Part shown: one piece after another, positions 53,005 through 61,307 of the stretch | Layout: each line of letters opens with the position of its first letter | Numbering within the stretch: the first letter of the stretch is position 1 | Assembly (NCBI RefSeq): GCF_027484365.1 | Contig: NZ_JAIXTC010000025.1 | Span: 1-64,000 of the forward strand | Origin: Brevundimonas sp. | GTDB taxonomy: Bacteria; Pseudomonadota; Alphaproteobacteria; Caulobacterales; Caulobacteraceae | DNA length: 64,000 bases | Reading direction: 5' to 3' | The notes under the pieces: model-generated | Databases searched by the model: none | The model's input: only the letters and a program-made list of their open reading frames with translations | Told to the model about the DNA's origin: nothing | Translations under genes and position numbers: made by a program

Positions 53005-53706
53005 CTATTCCCGCTTCAGCAGCTTCTCGGTCAGCAGGGTCCCCCACCAGTTGGCCCGGAAGTCCTTGCGCATGGCCTGGGGATCGTAGGCGTCCGACTC
53101 GACCCATTCCATGAAGCCCATCCCTGTGGGCTCGACCTCGTTCACATAGGTCTCGAGGAAATGGTCGAGCACGCCGGTCAGGCCCTCGCGGCTGTGAAGG
53201 TACTTTTTCGAAAGTTCCTGCATCGCCGTGGAGATCGGCTCGCCGAGATGGAAGTGGCGGTAGAAGACCGCCATCAGTCCCGCCCGATCCGCCCCGGACT
53301 TGCAGTGGATCAGCACCGGATAGTCGATCGACCGGAACAGGTCTCGCGCCCGCCGTACCCGGTCCTTGCCCGGCGGGTCGCGCGAATCGAGCGGCGCATC
53401 AATGAGCGTCAGGCCCAGCCGCTCGCACGCCGCCTTTTCCAGCCAGTAATAGCCCTCGTCCCGTTCGCCGCGGAGGTTGATGACGGTCCTGATCCCCCGT
53501 TTCGCCCAGCCCTCCAGCTGACGCGGCGACGGCTGGTTGGTCCGAACGAGGTCCGGCCCCAGCCAGTGAGCATTGGAAAACGCCAGACGCAGGAAGGCGT
53601 GGTCGTTCCAGAAGAAGTCCCGCTCCGCCGCGCGCCGCCCGGCCTCCGTGCTCACATCAAAACGCGTCATCCCGTCAGACATAGAGGGGGCGACAGCCAC
53701 AGTCAT
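53005..53706 (-). CDS. Dual-specificity/tyrosine phosphatase-like protein
   Basis: A 233-residue protein with a CX5R phosphatase loop HCKSGADRAG (Cys 135, Arg 141) and the WPD-like region LIDAPLDSRDPP upstream. The N-terminal half has GIRTVINLRGERDEG. The phosphatase would act on phosphotyrosine or another phosphate ester. The start is uncertain: ATG codons at 53706, 53682 and 53670 all lack a good ribosome binding site. Confidence 0.8.
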   Translation of the reverse strand: MTVAVAPSMSDGMTRFDVSTEAGRRAAERDFFWNDHAFLRLAFSNAHWLGPDLVRTNQPSPRQLEGWAKRGIRTVINLRGERDEGYYWLEKAACERLGLTLIDAPLDSRDPPGKDRVRRARDLFRSIDYPVLIHCKSGADRAGLMAVFYRHFHLGEPISTAMQELSKKYLHSREGLTGVLDHFLETYVNEVEPTGMGFMEWVESDAYDPQAMRKDFRANWWGTLLTEKLLKRE

Positions 53707-53753
53707 CCCGTGCAGGGTCGCGTCGACCGACCTGTGTCATTGTGGAGGCCCCC

Positions 53754-54317
53754 GTGCGCCTGATTCCCCTCGCCCTGATCCTCGCGCCGTTCGCGCTCGC
53801 TTCCTGTTCCGCCGCCGAGGAGCCGACCTCCGCTCCGACCGAAGCGGTGGCCCCCGCCCTGCATGTCGCGCCCGCAGCTTCTGCCGACCCGGCTGCCGAC
53901 CCCGCCCTCGCTACAGCCATCGCAAACACTCTCGGCGAGGACGCCGCCTCAACGCGCACCGTCGTTCGGATTGTCGGCGAGGGTCCCGGCCGGGTCGCCC
54001 TGGTCTACCTCGTCGGCATGAACTGGTGCGGGTCCGGCGGCTGCAGCCTGTTGATCCTGCGGCCCGGCGCGGCCGGCTGGGAGGAGGTCGGAAACGTTGC
54101 GCGCGTCAGCAATCCGGTGCGCCTGCTCACCACCTCCAGCAATGGCCTGCCCGACATCGGCGTGACGGTCTCCGGCGGCGGCGGTCCAGCCCCCTATGAG
54201 GCCAGGGTCTCGTTCGACGGCCAGTCCTATCCGCGCTTCCCGTCGGACGAAGCATTGGTCGGGGCCGACGGAACCGTGGTGATCACCGACGACGACCTTC
54301 CGCCTCCTTCCGAGTGA
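53754..54317 (+). CDS. Lipoprotein of unknown function
   Basis: A 187-residue protein with the lipobox ALASC near residue 18, followed by an Ala/Pro/Glu-rich linker. The mature domain holds a cysteine pair, NWCGSGGCSLLIL. The GTG at 53754 is preferred because GGAGG lies five bases upstream; a GTG at 53742 would add four residues. The last codons lie in a 15-base tandem repeat so that further stop codons follow in frame. Its relation to the msbA operon is unclear. Confidence 0.72.
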   Translation: MRLIPLALILAPFALASCSAAEEPTSAPTEAVAPALHVAPAASADPAADPALATAIANTLGEDAASTRTVVRIVGEGPGRVALVYLVGMNWCGSGGCSLLILRPGAAGWEEVGNVARVSNPVRLLTTSSNGLPDIGVTVSGGGGPAPYEARVSFDGQSYPRFPSDEALVGADGTVVITDDDLPPPSE

Positions 54318-54347
54318 AGCCTGGCCGAGTGAAGCCTGGTCGAGTGA
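54311..54347 (+). repeat. 15-base tandem repeat carrying the lipoprotein stop codon
   Basis: CGAGTGAAGCCTGG occurs at 54311 and 54326 and begins again at 54341 (CGAGTGA). The period is 15 bases, five codons, so the stop codon TGA recurs three times in the same frame. The repeat lies between the lipoprotein and msbA genes. Confidence 0.85.
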
Positions 54348-54386
54348 TCCCTTGACTTGAGGGGCGGAGCATCCGACCTCGTGCGG

Positions 54387-56216
54387 ATGACTTCGCCCGC
54401 ATCGCCCGTACCGCAGGAGGACGCCGCCTCGCGTCCCCTGATCGGCCGCATCTGGCGCGACTACCTGTCCCGTCGCAGGGCCGTTCTGGTCCTGTCGATG
54501 ATCTGTGCCGCGGTCGCGGGCCTCAGCGCCGCCACGGTGCTGCAACTGCTCCAGCCCGCCATCGACGGCATGTTCCTCGGCCAGCCGGTCAAGGTCGCCG
54601 GTCTGTTCGTGGTGCCGCCGCATCATGCGCTGGTCGCCATACCGGCCATCATCGTCGGAATCGGCCTGATCTGGACGGCGGCCTCGCTCGGCCAGGCCGC
54701 ACTCGTGAACCGCCTCGGACACGGCATCGTCGGCGACATCCAGGTGCGGCTATTCGGCTCCATGATCCGGGCCGACCTCGCCCGGCTGAGAAGCCAGCAT
54801 TCGGGGGCCTTCGTTTCCAGCGTCCTGTTCGACGCAAACCTGGTGCGGGAAGCCTTCACCAGCGGCGTCGTCAACTACACCCAGCACGGCCTGACCCTGA
54901 TCGCGGTTCTCCTCTTCATGGCCTGGTCGGACTGGCGGCTGACGGCCATCGTCCTGCTCGGCGCGCCGCTGATCGCCTATGTCATCCAGCGTTTCGGCAA
55001 GCGGATGCGCAAGGCCACGACGGGCGCCATGGTCGAGACCGAGAACCTCTCCACCGCCCTGATGGAAAACCTGGACGGCGTCCGTCTGATCAAGATCGAG
55101 AACCGTGAGGCGGCCGAGGAAGCACGCGTCGCCGAGGTGGTCGGCCGCCGCCAGCGCCACGTGATCAAGTCCGCCGATTCCAGAGCCTTTGCCGGCCCCT
55201 TCTCGAACCTGGTCGCCATGCTCGTGGTCGCCGCGGTCATGGCCTATGCCGGGTGGCAGGCGCGTCACGGGCAGATGACGGTGGGCGCGTTCGCGGCCTA
55301 TGTCGGTCTGCTGATGTCCGCCGGCCAGTCGTTGCGCCAGGTGACCAATCTCCAGACCGTCATCGCCGAGGGCCTGACCGCCGCCCGTCGCCTGTTCGAT
55401 GCGCTCGACATCGACCCCGAGATCCGCGAGGCCGCGTCGCCGAAAGCCTTGCCGCCCGGTTCCGCAACGATCGTGTTCGACGACGTGTCGTTCAGCTACG
55501 GCGCAGCGGCCCCGACGATCTCGGGCGTCTCGCTCACCGTCGCGCCGGGAGAGACCGTCGCCCTGGTCGGTCCGTCCGGCGGCGGAAAGTCGACCCTGCT
55601 CAGCCTCCTGCCGCGCTTCTACGACGTGACCTCCGGCAAGGTGACCGTCAACGGCGCCGACCTTCGCGACCTGTCACTTTCGGATCTCCGCGCCCGTATC
55701 GCCCTGGTGACCCAGGAACCCTTCCTGTTCGACGACACCATCGCCGCAAACATCGCCTATGCCCGGCCCGATGCCACATCCGAGCAGATCGAAGAGGCCG
55801 CCCGCTCGGCCGCCGCCCACGAATTCATCACGGCCCTGCCCCAAGGCTACCAGACCCGCGCCGGCGAGGGCGGCATGCGTCTTTCGGGCGGCCAGCGCCA
55901 GCGGATCGCTATCGCTCGCGCCTTCCTGAAAGACGCGCCGATCCTCCTCCTGGACGAAGCGACGTCCGCCCTCGACACCGAGAGCGAGGCCCTGGTCCAG
56001 ACGGCCCTGGAGCGGCTGATGGCGGGGCGATCAACATTGATGATCGCTCATAGACTGTCCACCGTCCGGCATGCGACCCGGATCGTGGTGCTGGAGGCCG
56101 GCCGTATCGTCGAGAGCGGAAGCCATGCGCAGCTGGTCCGCAAGGGCGGGCTCTACAGTCGGCTGGCGAAGCAGCAGTCCCTGGACGGAACGCCCGCCGT
56201 CGCCACGGTCGCCTGA
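54387..56216 (+). CDS. msbA: Lipid A/multidrug-type ABC exporter (MsbA-like), permease-ATPase fusion
   Basis: A 609-residue half-transporter. Six membrane segments in the first about 330 residues are followed by the ATPase domain: Walker A GPSGGGKST, Q-loop VTQEPFLFDD, signature RLSGGQRQRIAIARA and Walker B ILLLDEATSALD, with the switch His in IAHRLS. Its position before acyltransferase, waaA and lpxK points to flipping lipid A-core or a related lipid. An ATG at 54387 is chosen; GTG 54381 is also possible. Confidence 0.9.
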   Translation: MTSPASPVPQEDAASRPLIGRIWRDYLSRRRAVLVLSMICAAVAGLSAATVLQLLQPAIDGMFLGQPVKVAGLFVVPPHHALVAIPAIIVGIGLIWTAASLGQAALVNRLGHGIVGDIQVRLFGSMIRADLARLRSQHSGAFVSSVLFDANLVREAFTSGVVNYTQHGLTLIAVLLFMAWSDWRLTAIVLLGAPLIAYVIQRFGKRMRKATTGAMVETENLSTALMENLDGVRLIKIENREAAEEARVAEVVGRRQRHVIKSADSRAFAGPFSNLVAMLVVAAVMAYAGWQARHGQMTVGAFAAYVGLLMSAGQSLRQVTNLQTVIAEGLTAARRLFDALDIDPEIREAASPKALPPGSATIVFDDVSFSYGAAAPTISGVSLTVAPGETVALVGPSGGGKSTLLSLLPRFYDVTSGKVTVNGADLRDLSLSDLRARIALVTQEPFLFDDTIAANIAYARPDATSEQIEEAARSAAAHEFITALPQGYQTRAGEGGMRLSGGQRQRIAIARAFLKDAPILLLDEATSALDTESEALVQTALERLMAGRSTLMIAHRLSTVRHATRIVVLEAGRIVESGSHAQLVRKGGLYSRLAKQQSLDGTPAVATVA

Positions 56217-56217
56217 C

Positions 56218-56904
56218 GTGAGGCCGCTTCGAAACCCGGTCATCCAGACCATACTTTCATCCGTGCTGGCCGCCTGGATGAAATTCTGCTTCGCCACCAT
56301 CCGCTGGACCTGGGAGGGCCGCGAGCATGCCGAACAGGTCTGGGCCGACGGCGGCGGAGTCCTGTGCGTCTTCTGGCACTCCCGCATCGGTCTCTCGCCC
56401 GCCTGCTGGCCGCTCGACTTGGCTCAACCCGCCAAGGCATTGATTTCATTAAGTCCCGACGGCCAGTTCATCGCCAAGGCTGTCGCACTCCAGGGATTCC
56501 CCGCCGTACGCGGCTCCTCGGCCAACAAGGACAAGGCCGACGCGGCCAAGGGCGGCTCCCGCGCGCTTCGCGACGGTCTGAAGCAGTTGAAGATCGGTGC
56601 TCTGGCCATCACGCCGGACGGTCCGCGCGGCCCGTGTCGCGTCATGGCCGAGGGCCTGCCGCTGATGGCCCGCATGTCGGGCGCGCCCGTCCTGTTCATC
56701 GGCATGAGCTGCAATCCGGCGATCCGGCTCGGCAGCTGGGACCGCGCTGTCCTGCCCCTGCCCTTCGGCAAGGGCGCCATCGTCTATGACGTCCGCCGCT
56801 ATCCGGACGGCGCCGACCTCGCCGACGTGACCGGCCCGTGGACGGAACTGCTGACCGCCGTCGAGGCGCGCGCCGACGCGATCACGGGGCTGGAGCGGCT
56901 GTGA
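56218..56904 (+). CDS. DUF374-family acyltransferase-like protein
   Basis: A 228-residue protein of the lysophospholipid acyltransferase superfamily. CVFWHSRIGLSP holds the HSR variant of the HX4D-type motif and AITPDGPRGPCRVMAEG is the conserved glycine-rich block. One N-terminal hydrophobic segment anchors it to the membrane. The GTG at 56218 follows the msbA stop by one base. Given the flanking genes it may act on lipid A or its precursors. Confidence 0.85.
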   Translation: MRPLRNPVIQTILSSVLAAWMKFCFATIRWTWEGREHAEQVWADGGGVLCVFWHSRIGLSPACWPLDLAQPAKALISLSPDGQFIAKAVALQGFPAVRGSSANKDKADAAKGGSRALRDGLKQLKIGALAITPDGPRGPCRVMAEGLPLMARMSGAPVLFIGMSCNPAIRLGSWDRAVLPLPFGKGAIVYDVRRYPDGADLADVTGPWTELLTAVEARADAITGLERL

Positions 56905-58187
56905 CCCTGCCCCTCGTCGCGTATCGCCTGCTGACACGGGCGCTTGAGCCCGTGGTGCCCCGTCTCCTCGATGCCCGCGTCAAACAGGGCAAGGAAGATC
57001 CCGTCCGCGTCGATGAACGCCTGGGCGTCGCCGGGGTCGCCCGGCCGGACGGCGAACTTATCTGGCTGCACGGCGTCAGCGTCGGCGAGACCCTGTCCCT
57101 GCTCCCCGTCGTCGAGCGGTTCGTGAAGGCCCGTCCCGACCTGACGGTGCTGGTCACGTCCGGGACCGTCACCTCGGCCGAGCTGCTGGCCCGCCGTTTG
57201 CCGCCCGGCGTCATCCATCAGTTTGCGCCCGTCGATGCGCCCGGTGCAGTCGCCGCCTTTCTCGACCACTGGCGCCCGTCGCTGGGTGTCTTCGTCGAGT
57301 CAGAGATCTGGCCCAACCTCATTCTCGCCGCCCGCGACCGGGCGATTCCGCTGGCCCTCGTCAGCGCCCGCATCACCGAAAAGACAGCGGCCGGCTGGGC
57401 GCGGTTCCCGGCTTCCGCCCGCGAACTGCTGTCCGCCTTCCGGGTCGTCATGCCCCAGGACGACACCTCGGCCGCCCGATTGCAAAGTCTCGGCTCGCGC
57501 GTCGACGGCCAGGTGAACCTGAAGCTCTCCGGCGCGCCCCTTCCCCACGACGCCTCGGCCTTCACCGCGCTCAGCGCCGCCATCGGCGACCGGCCGGTGG
57601 TCGTCGCGGCCTCGACCCACGAGGGCGAGGAGATCGCCATCGTCCGCGCTCTTGACCATATCGCCGAACGCCTGTGCCTGATCCTCGTCCCTCGCCACCC
57701 CGAGCGCGGGCCTGAGATCGCCACCGCCCTGACCCGGGACGGCTATCGCTTCGGCCTGCGGTCGCGCGGCAGCCAGCCGACCGGCGAAACCGACATCTAT
57801 GTCGCCGACACCCTCGGCGAACTGGGCCTGTTCCTGCGTCTGGCCGATGTGGTGGTCATGGGCGGCTCGTTCGGGTCCTTCCTCGGGCGCGAGCCCTGGG
57901 GCGGGCACAATCCGCTGGAGCCCGCGCGCCTGGCCAAGCCTGCCGTCGCCGGGCCCGACGCGTCCAATTGGCTGGCCGTAACCGACGACCTTGTCCGTGC
58001 CGGAGGCCTCGCCCTCGTCGCCACGCCGGGCGACCTGCCTGGCGTCATCGCCCCCCTGCTCGACACTCCTGCGGCCGCCCGGGCCATGGGGGAACGCGCC
58101 TGCCGCGCCGCCGCCGACGTCGGGGCCGGTCTCGACCGCCTGTGGGACGGGCTCCAGCCGCTACTGCCTCCAGCGGCGCCCCGATGA
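56901..58187 (+). CDS. waaA: 3-deoxy-D-manno-octulosonic acid (Kdo) transferase
   Basis: A 428-residue GT30-family enzyme that adds Kdo to lipid IVA. The catalytic Glu lies in HGVSVGETLSLLPVVE. FVESEIWPNLI, ARITEKTAAGW, VVVAASTHEGEEI and GGSFGSFLGREPWGGHNPLEP are all family blocks. GTG 56901 overlaps the upstream stop (GTGA), and its own stop overlaps lpxK (ATGA), so all three genes are translationally linked. Confidence 0.95.
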   Translation: MTLPLVAYRLLTRALEPVVPRLLDARVKQGKEDPVRVDERLGVAGVARPDGELIWLHGVSVGETLSLLPVVERFVKARPDLTVLVTSGTVTSAELLARRLPPGVIHQFAPVDAPGAVAAFLDHWRPSLGVFVESEIWPNLILAARDRAIPLALVSARITEKTAAGWARFPASARELLSAFRVVMPQDDTSAARLQSLGSRVDGQVNLKLSGAPLPHDASAFTALSAAIGDRPVVVAASTHEGEEIAIVRALDHIAERLCLILVPRHPERGPEIATALTRDGYRFGLRSRGSQPTGETDIYVADTLGELGLFLRLADVVVMGGSFGSFLGREPWGGHNPLEPARLAKPAVAGPDASNWLAVTDDLVRAGGLALVATPGDLPGVIAPLLDTPAAARAMGERACRAAADVGAGLDRLWDGLQPLLPPAAPR

Positions 58188-59191
58188 AACTCTCGACCCC
58201 CCGCTGGTGGTACCAACGCGACGGTCGCCATGGCCGCGTCGCCCGCACCCTGCTGAAGCCCGTCTCGTGGGTCTGGTCCGCGGCCACCGCCCGGCGCATC
58301 GCCCGCGCAGCGCCGGTCGATGTCGGCGTCCCGGTCATTTCGATCGGCAACCTGACCGTCGGCGGATCGGGCAAGACCCCGGTCGCGCGCGAGGTCCTGC
58401 GGCTGTTGCAGCGGAGCGGTGTCGACGCCCACGCCCTGTCGCGCGGCTACGGTGGACGGTTGACCGGCCCGCTTCAGGTCGATCCCGCCCGTCACACCGC
58501 CGCCGACGTGGGCGACGAGCCCCTGATGCTGTCCGGCGATGCGCCCGCCTGGATCTCCGCCGACCGCGTGGCCGGCGCCCGCGCGGCGGTCGAGGCCGGA
58601 GCTCAGGCCCTCATCCTCGACGACGCCCACCAGAACCCGGCCCTGACGAAAACCCTCAGCCTGATCGTCGTCGACGGCGAGACGCGCGAGGACGAATGGC
58701 CGTTCGGCGACGGCTCGGTCTTCCCGTCCGGTCCGATGCGCGAACCCCTGGCCGCAGGGCTGGCCCGTACCGACGCGGTCATCGTCCTGCTTCCCGCCGA
58801 CGCCCCGCCTGTCGATCGTGAGTTGCTCGCAGTCTTCGGCGCCCTGCCCACGTTCATCGCCCGGCTGGAGCCCGCCGGTCCGCCCCCGCCCGGCCCCCAG
58901 GTCGGGTTCGCCGGGATCGCCAAGCCGTGGAAGGTCGAGCGCGCGCTGAAAGCCGCCGGAGCCGACCTCATCGACTTCGCGCCCTTCCCTGACCACGCCG
59001 AGTACCGGCCGGAGGACCTCGCCTTCCTCGCCGACCGCGCGGCTGTCTTCGACGCCGGTCTGGTCACGACCGAAAAGGACTGGGTCCGCCTGCCGCCCGA
59101 CTGGCGGACCCGTGTAGTCTCCTGGCCCGTCGCCGCCCGGTTCGAGAACGAAGCGACGTTCGCCGCCTTCCTGGCTCAGTCGTTGCGGTAA
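58184..59191 (+). CDS. lpxK: Tetraacyldisaccharide 4'-kinase
   Basis: A 335-residue kinase that phosphorylates the lipid A precursor at 4'. The P-loop is in ISIGNLTVGGSGKTP (near residues 50-64), SRGYGG follows, and GFAGIAKPWKVERALKAAG and TTEKDWVRLP are typical. The catalytic-region motif usually reading DDGFQ or DDGLQ here reads DDAHQN, a departure worth noting. The gene ends by overlapping the convergent amidohydrolase gene by 16 bases. Confidence 0.93.
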   Translation: MKLSTPRWWYQRDGRHGRVARTLLKPVSWVWSAATARRIARAAPVDVGVPVISIGNLTVGGSGKTPVAREVLRLLQRSGVDAHALSRGYGGRLTGPLQVDPARHTAADVGDEPLMLSGDAPAWISADRVAGARAAVEAGAQALILDDAHQNPALTKTLSLIVVDGETREDEWPFGDGSVFPSGPMREPLAAGLARTDAVIVLLPADAPPVDRELLAVFGALPTFIARLEPAGPPPPGPQVGFAGIAKPWKVERALKAAGADLIDFAPFPDHAEYRPEDLAFLADRAAVFDAGLVTTEKDWVRLPPDWRTRVVSWPVAARFENEATFAAFLAQSLR

Positions 59192-60495
59192 ACGATCCCG
59201 CCCTTCATCACGAAGGCCATCTGCTCCAGCGCCGTGACGTCGGTCAGGGGATCGCCCTCGACCGCCACGATGTCCGCCGGACGGCCCGGCGCGATCAGGC
59301 CGGCCTGATCGGCGATCCGCAGATGCTCGGCCGCCACCACGGTCGCTGCCTGGATGGCTTCCAGCGGCGTCATTCCCGCCTGCACCAGAAGCGCGAATTC
59401 CTGGGCGTTGTCGCCATGCGCCGAGACGCCCGTGTCCGTGCCGAACGCGATCCGAACCCCGCCATCGTGAGCGCGCCGCGCCATGTCGAGCATCTTCGGC
59501 CCGGCTTCCAGCGCCTTGGCCGTCTGGGCGGGCGTGAAGAAATTGGTCGGGCTGGACGCCACCCGGGCCACGAAGTCTCCGGCCAGCAGGGTCGGCACCA
59601 GATAGACGCCCTCGCGCCGGAACAGGCGGATCGACTCGTCGTCCAGATAGGTGCCGTGCTCGATCGAGTCTCCGCCGGCCCTTAGGAAGGCATTGATCCC
59701 GTCGACGCCGTGGGCGTGGGCCGTCACCTGACGCCCCATCCGGTGCGCGACCTCGACGATGGCCGCCAGTTCGGCGTCGGTGAACTGCTGGGCCAGGCCC
59801 GCCGCCGTGTTCGACAACACCCCGCCGGTGGCGGTGATCTTGATGATGTCGGCGCCCGACCGGACCTGGGTCCGCACCGCCCGCATGCAGTCCTCCGGGC
59901 CCGAACAGACGCTCTCGGACGACAGCAGGTGCATGATGTCGTCGGTATAGCCGTTCACATCGCCATGCCCGCCGTGGATCGACACTGCGGAACCGGAGGC
60001 GATGACACGCGGCCCCGGCACGTCGCCGCGTGCAATCCCGTCCCTCAGCGCGAAGATCGCATCGTTGGCGGCTCCCAGATCGGCGACCGTCGTGAAGCCG
60101 GCCATCAGGGTCAGCCGCGCATAGCCGGCGCCGACCATGGCGCTGTCGGCGGCGTCGCGCGTCACGGCCTGCAGACGGGCGTTCGGATTCTGCTGGGAGG
60201 TCAGGTGAACGTGGCTGTCGATAAGCCCCGGCAGGACGAAGGAATCCCGGAGATCGACGACGTTGGCGCCCTCACCGACGAAGCCGTCGCGGATTTCCGT
60301 GATCTGGTTCCCCACGATCACGAGAGTTTTATCGCGCAGCACAACACCGGTCGCGGGGTCCGCAAGAAGCCGCCCGGCCTGAACGAACGTCGTTTCCCCG
60401 TTCGCGGGAAAAGCCTGTGAGGCGGGGCCCTGCTGCGCCTGCGAAGGCGTGGCGAGCGCGAAAACGGCGGCGACCGCCAGTGCGACGAACTTCAT
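59176..60495 (-). CDS. Exported amidohydrolase, prolidase-like subgroup
   Basis: A 439-residue metal-dependent hydrolase with a signal peptide (ALAVAAVFALATPSQAQ). The TIM-barrel metal ligands appear in order: LIDSHVHLTS, the carboxylated Lys in DIIKITATGG, TAHAHG, SIEHGTYLDD and the Asp in FGTDTG. Relatives hydrolyse Xaa-Pro or Xaa-Arg dipeptides or cyclic imides. The substrate is not determined. It is convergent with lpxK. Confidence 0.87.
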   Translation of the reverse strand: MKFVALAVAAVFALATPSQAQQGPASQAFPANGETTFVQAGRLLADPATGVVLRDKTLVIVGNQITEIRDGFVGEGANVVDLRDSFVLPGLIDSHVHLTSQQNPNARLQAVTRDAADSAMVGAGYARLTLMAGFTTVADLGAANDAIFALRDGIARGDVPGPRVIASGSAVSIHGGHGDVNGYTDDIMHLLSSESVCSGPEDCMRAVRTQVRSGADIIKITATGGVLSNTAAGLAQQFTDAELAAIVEVAHRMGRQVTAHAHGVDGINAFLRAGGDSIEHGTYLDDESIRLFRREGVYLVPTLLAGDFVARVASSPTNFFTPAQTAKALEAGPKMLDMARRAHDGGVRIAFGTDTGVSAHGDNAQEFALLVQAGMTPLEAIQAATVVAAEHLRIADQAGLIAPGRPADIVAVEGDPLTDVTALEQMAFVMKGGIVYRND

Positions 60496-60623
60496 AAACC
60501 TCTCCCGGATACTATGCCTTCACCATACGCGTCGGCGAGCCTCGGCCAAGGCTTCGGTTGAAACCGGCGGTGCATTTGTGAAACAAGTCGTGGCTTCGGC
60601 ATAACCGCTACGAAGGGCGTCGC

Positions 60624-61304
60624 ATGCGGCTATCGAGACGGGGTCTGATTCTGGGTGGTTCGGCGATGCTCGCCGGCTGCGCAACCGCACCTGCCGCCGT
60701 CGTCGAGACCCCGATCGTGCTGGCCGCCGCCCCGCCGCCGCCGCCCCTGCCGCCCATCCCCCAGATCACGCCGCCGCCGCTTGATCCCCGTCGCCTGGTC
60801 CGGCCGGATTTGATGAGCCGCGCCATGGCGGCCCTGGATGTGCACAGCCACCGCATTACCCTGCGCGATCGCATGTATCTGGTCGATTTCCAGAAATTCT
60901 CGGGCGACGCCCGCATGTTCGAGGTCGACCTGATCGGCGGCCGCGTCACCGCATTCCGTACCAGCCACGGCCGCGGCTCGGATCCCGAACACTCCGGGTT
61001 CGCCCGTCGGTTCTCGAATACGCCGGAAAGCTACATGTCCTCGGTCGGTGCCTATGCGACCGCCGGTGCCGGCTGGGGTTCGCAACAAGGCCCCAACGTG
61101 CTGCTCGACGGGCTGGAGTATTCGAACAACCTCGCCCGCGACCGGGCCATCATCGTCCACGGCGCCGACTACGCCGACCCGGAATTCCTTGCGCGCGAGG
61201 GCAAGCTGGGCCGAAGCTACGGCTGTTTCTCGACCGCCCACACCGACCTGCCGATGCTGCGCGAGCGTATGGGCGAAGGACGTCTGCTGTTCGCCTACGC
61301 CTGA
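60624..61304 (+). CDS. Murein L,D-transpeptidase catalytic domain-like lipoprotein
   Basis: A 226-residue protein. The N-terminus has a twin-arginine motif, LSRRGLILGG, and a lipobox LAGC (Cys near 19), followed by a proline-rich linker (PPPPPLPPIP). The C-terminal domain has IIVHGADYADP with the His and LGRSYGCFST with the active-site Cys 201, as in the L,D-transpeptidase catalytic family. It probably edits or crosslinks peptidoglycan. It converges with purD. Confidence 0.85.
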   Translation: MRLSRRGLILGGSAMLAGCATAPAAVVETPIVLAAAPPPPPLPPIPQITPPPLDPRRLVRPDLMSRAMAALDVHSHRITLRDRMYLVDFQKFSGDARMFEVDLIGGRVTAFRTSHGRGSDPEHSGFARRFSNTPESYMSSVGAYATAGAGWGSQQGPNVLLDGLEYSNNLARDRAIIVHGADYADPEFLAREGKLGRSYGCFSTAHTDLPMLRERMGEGRLLFAYA

Positions 61305-61307
61305 GGT

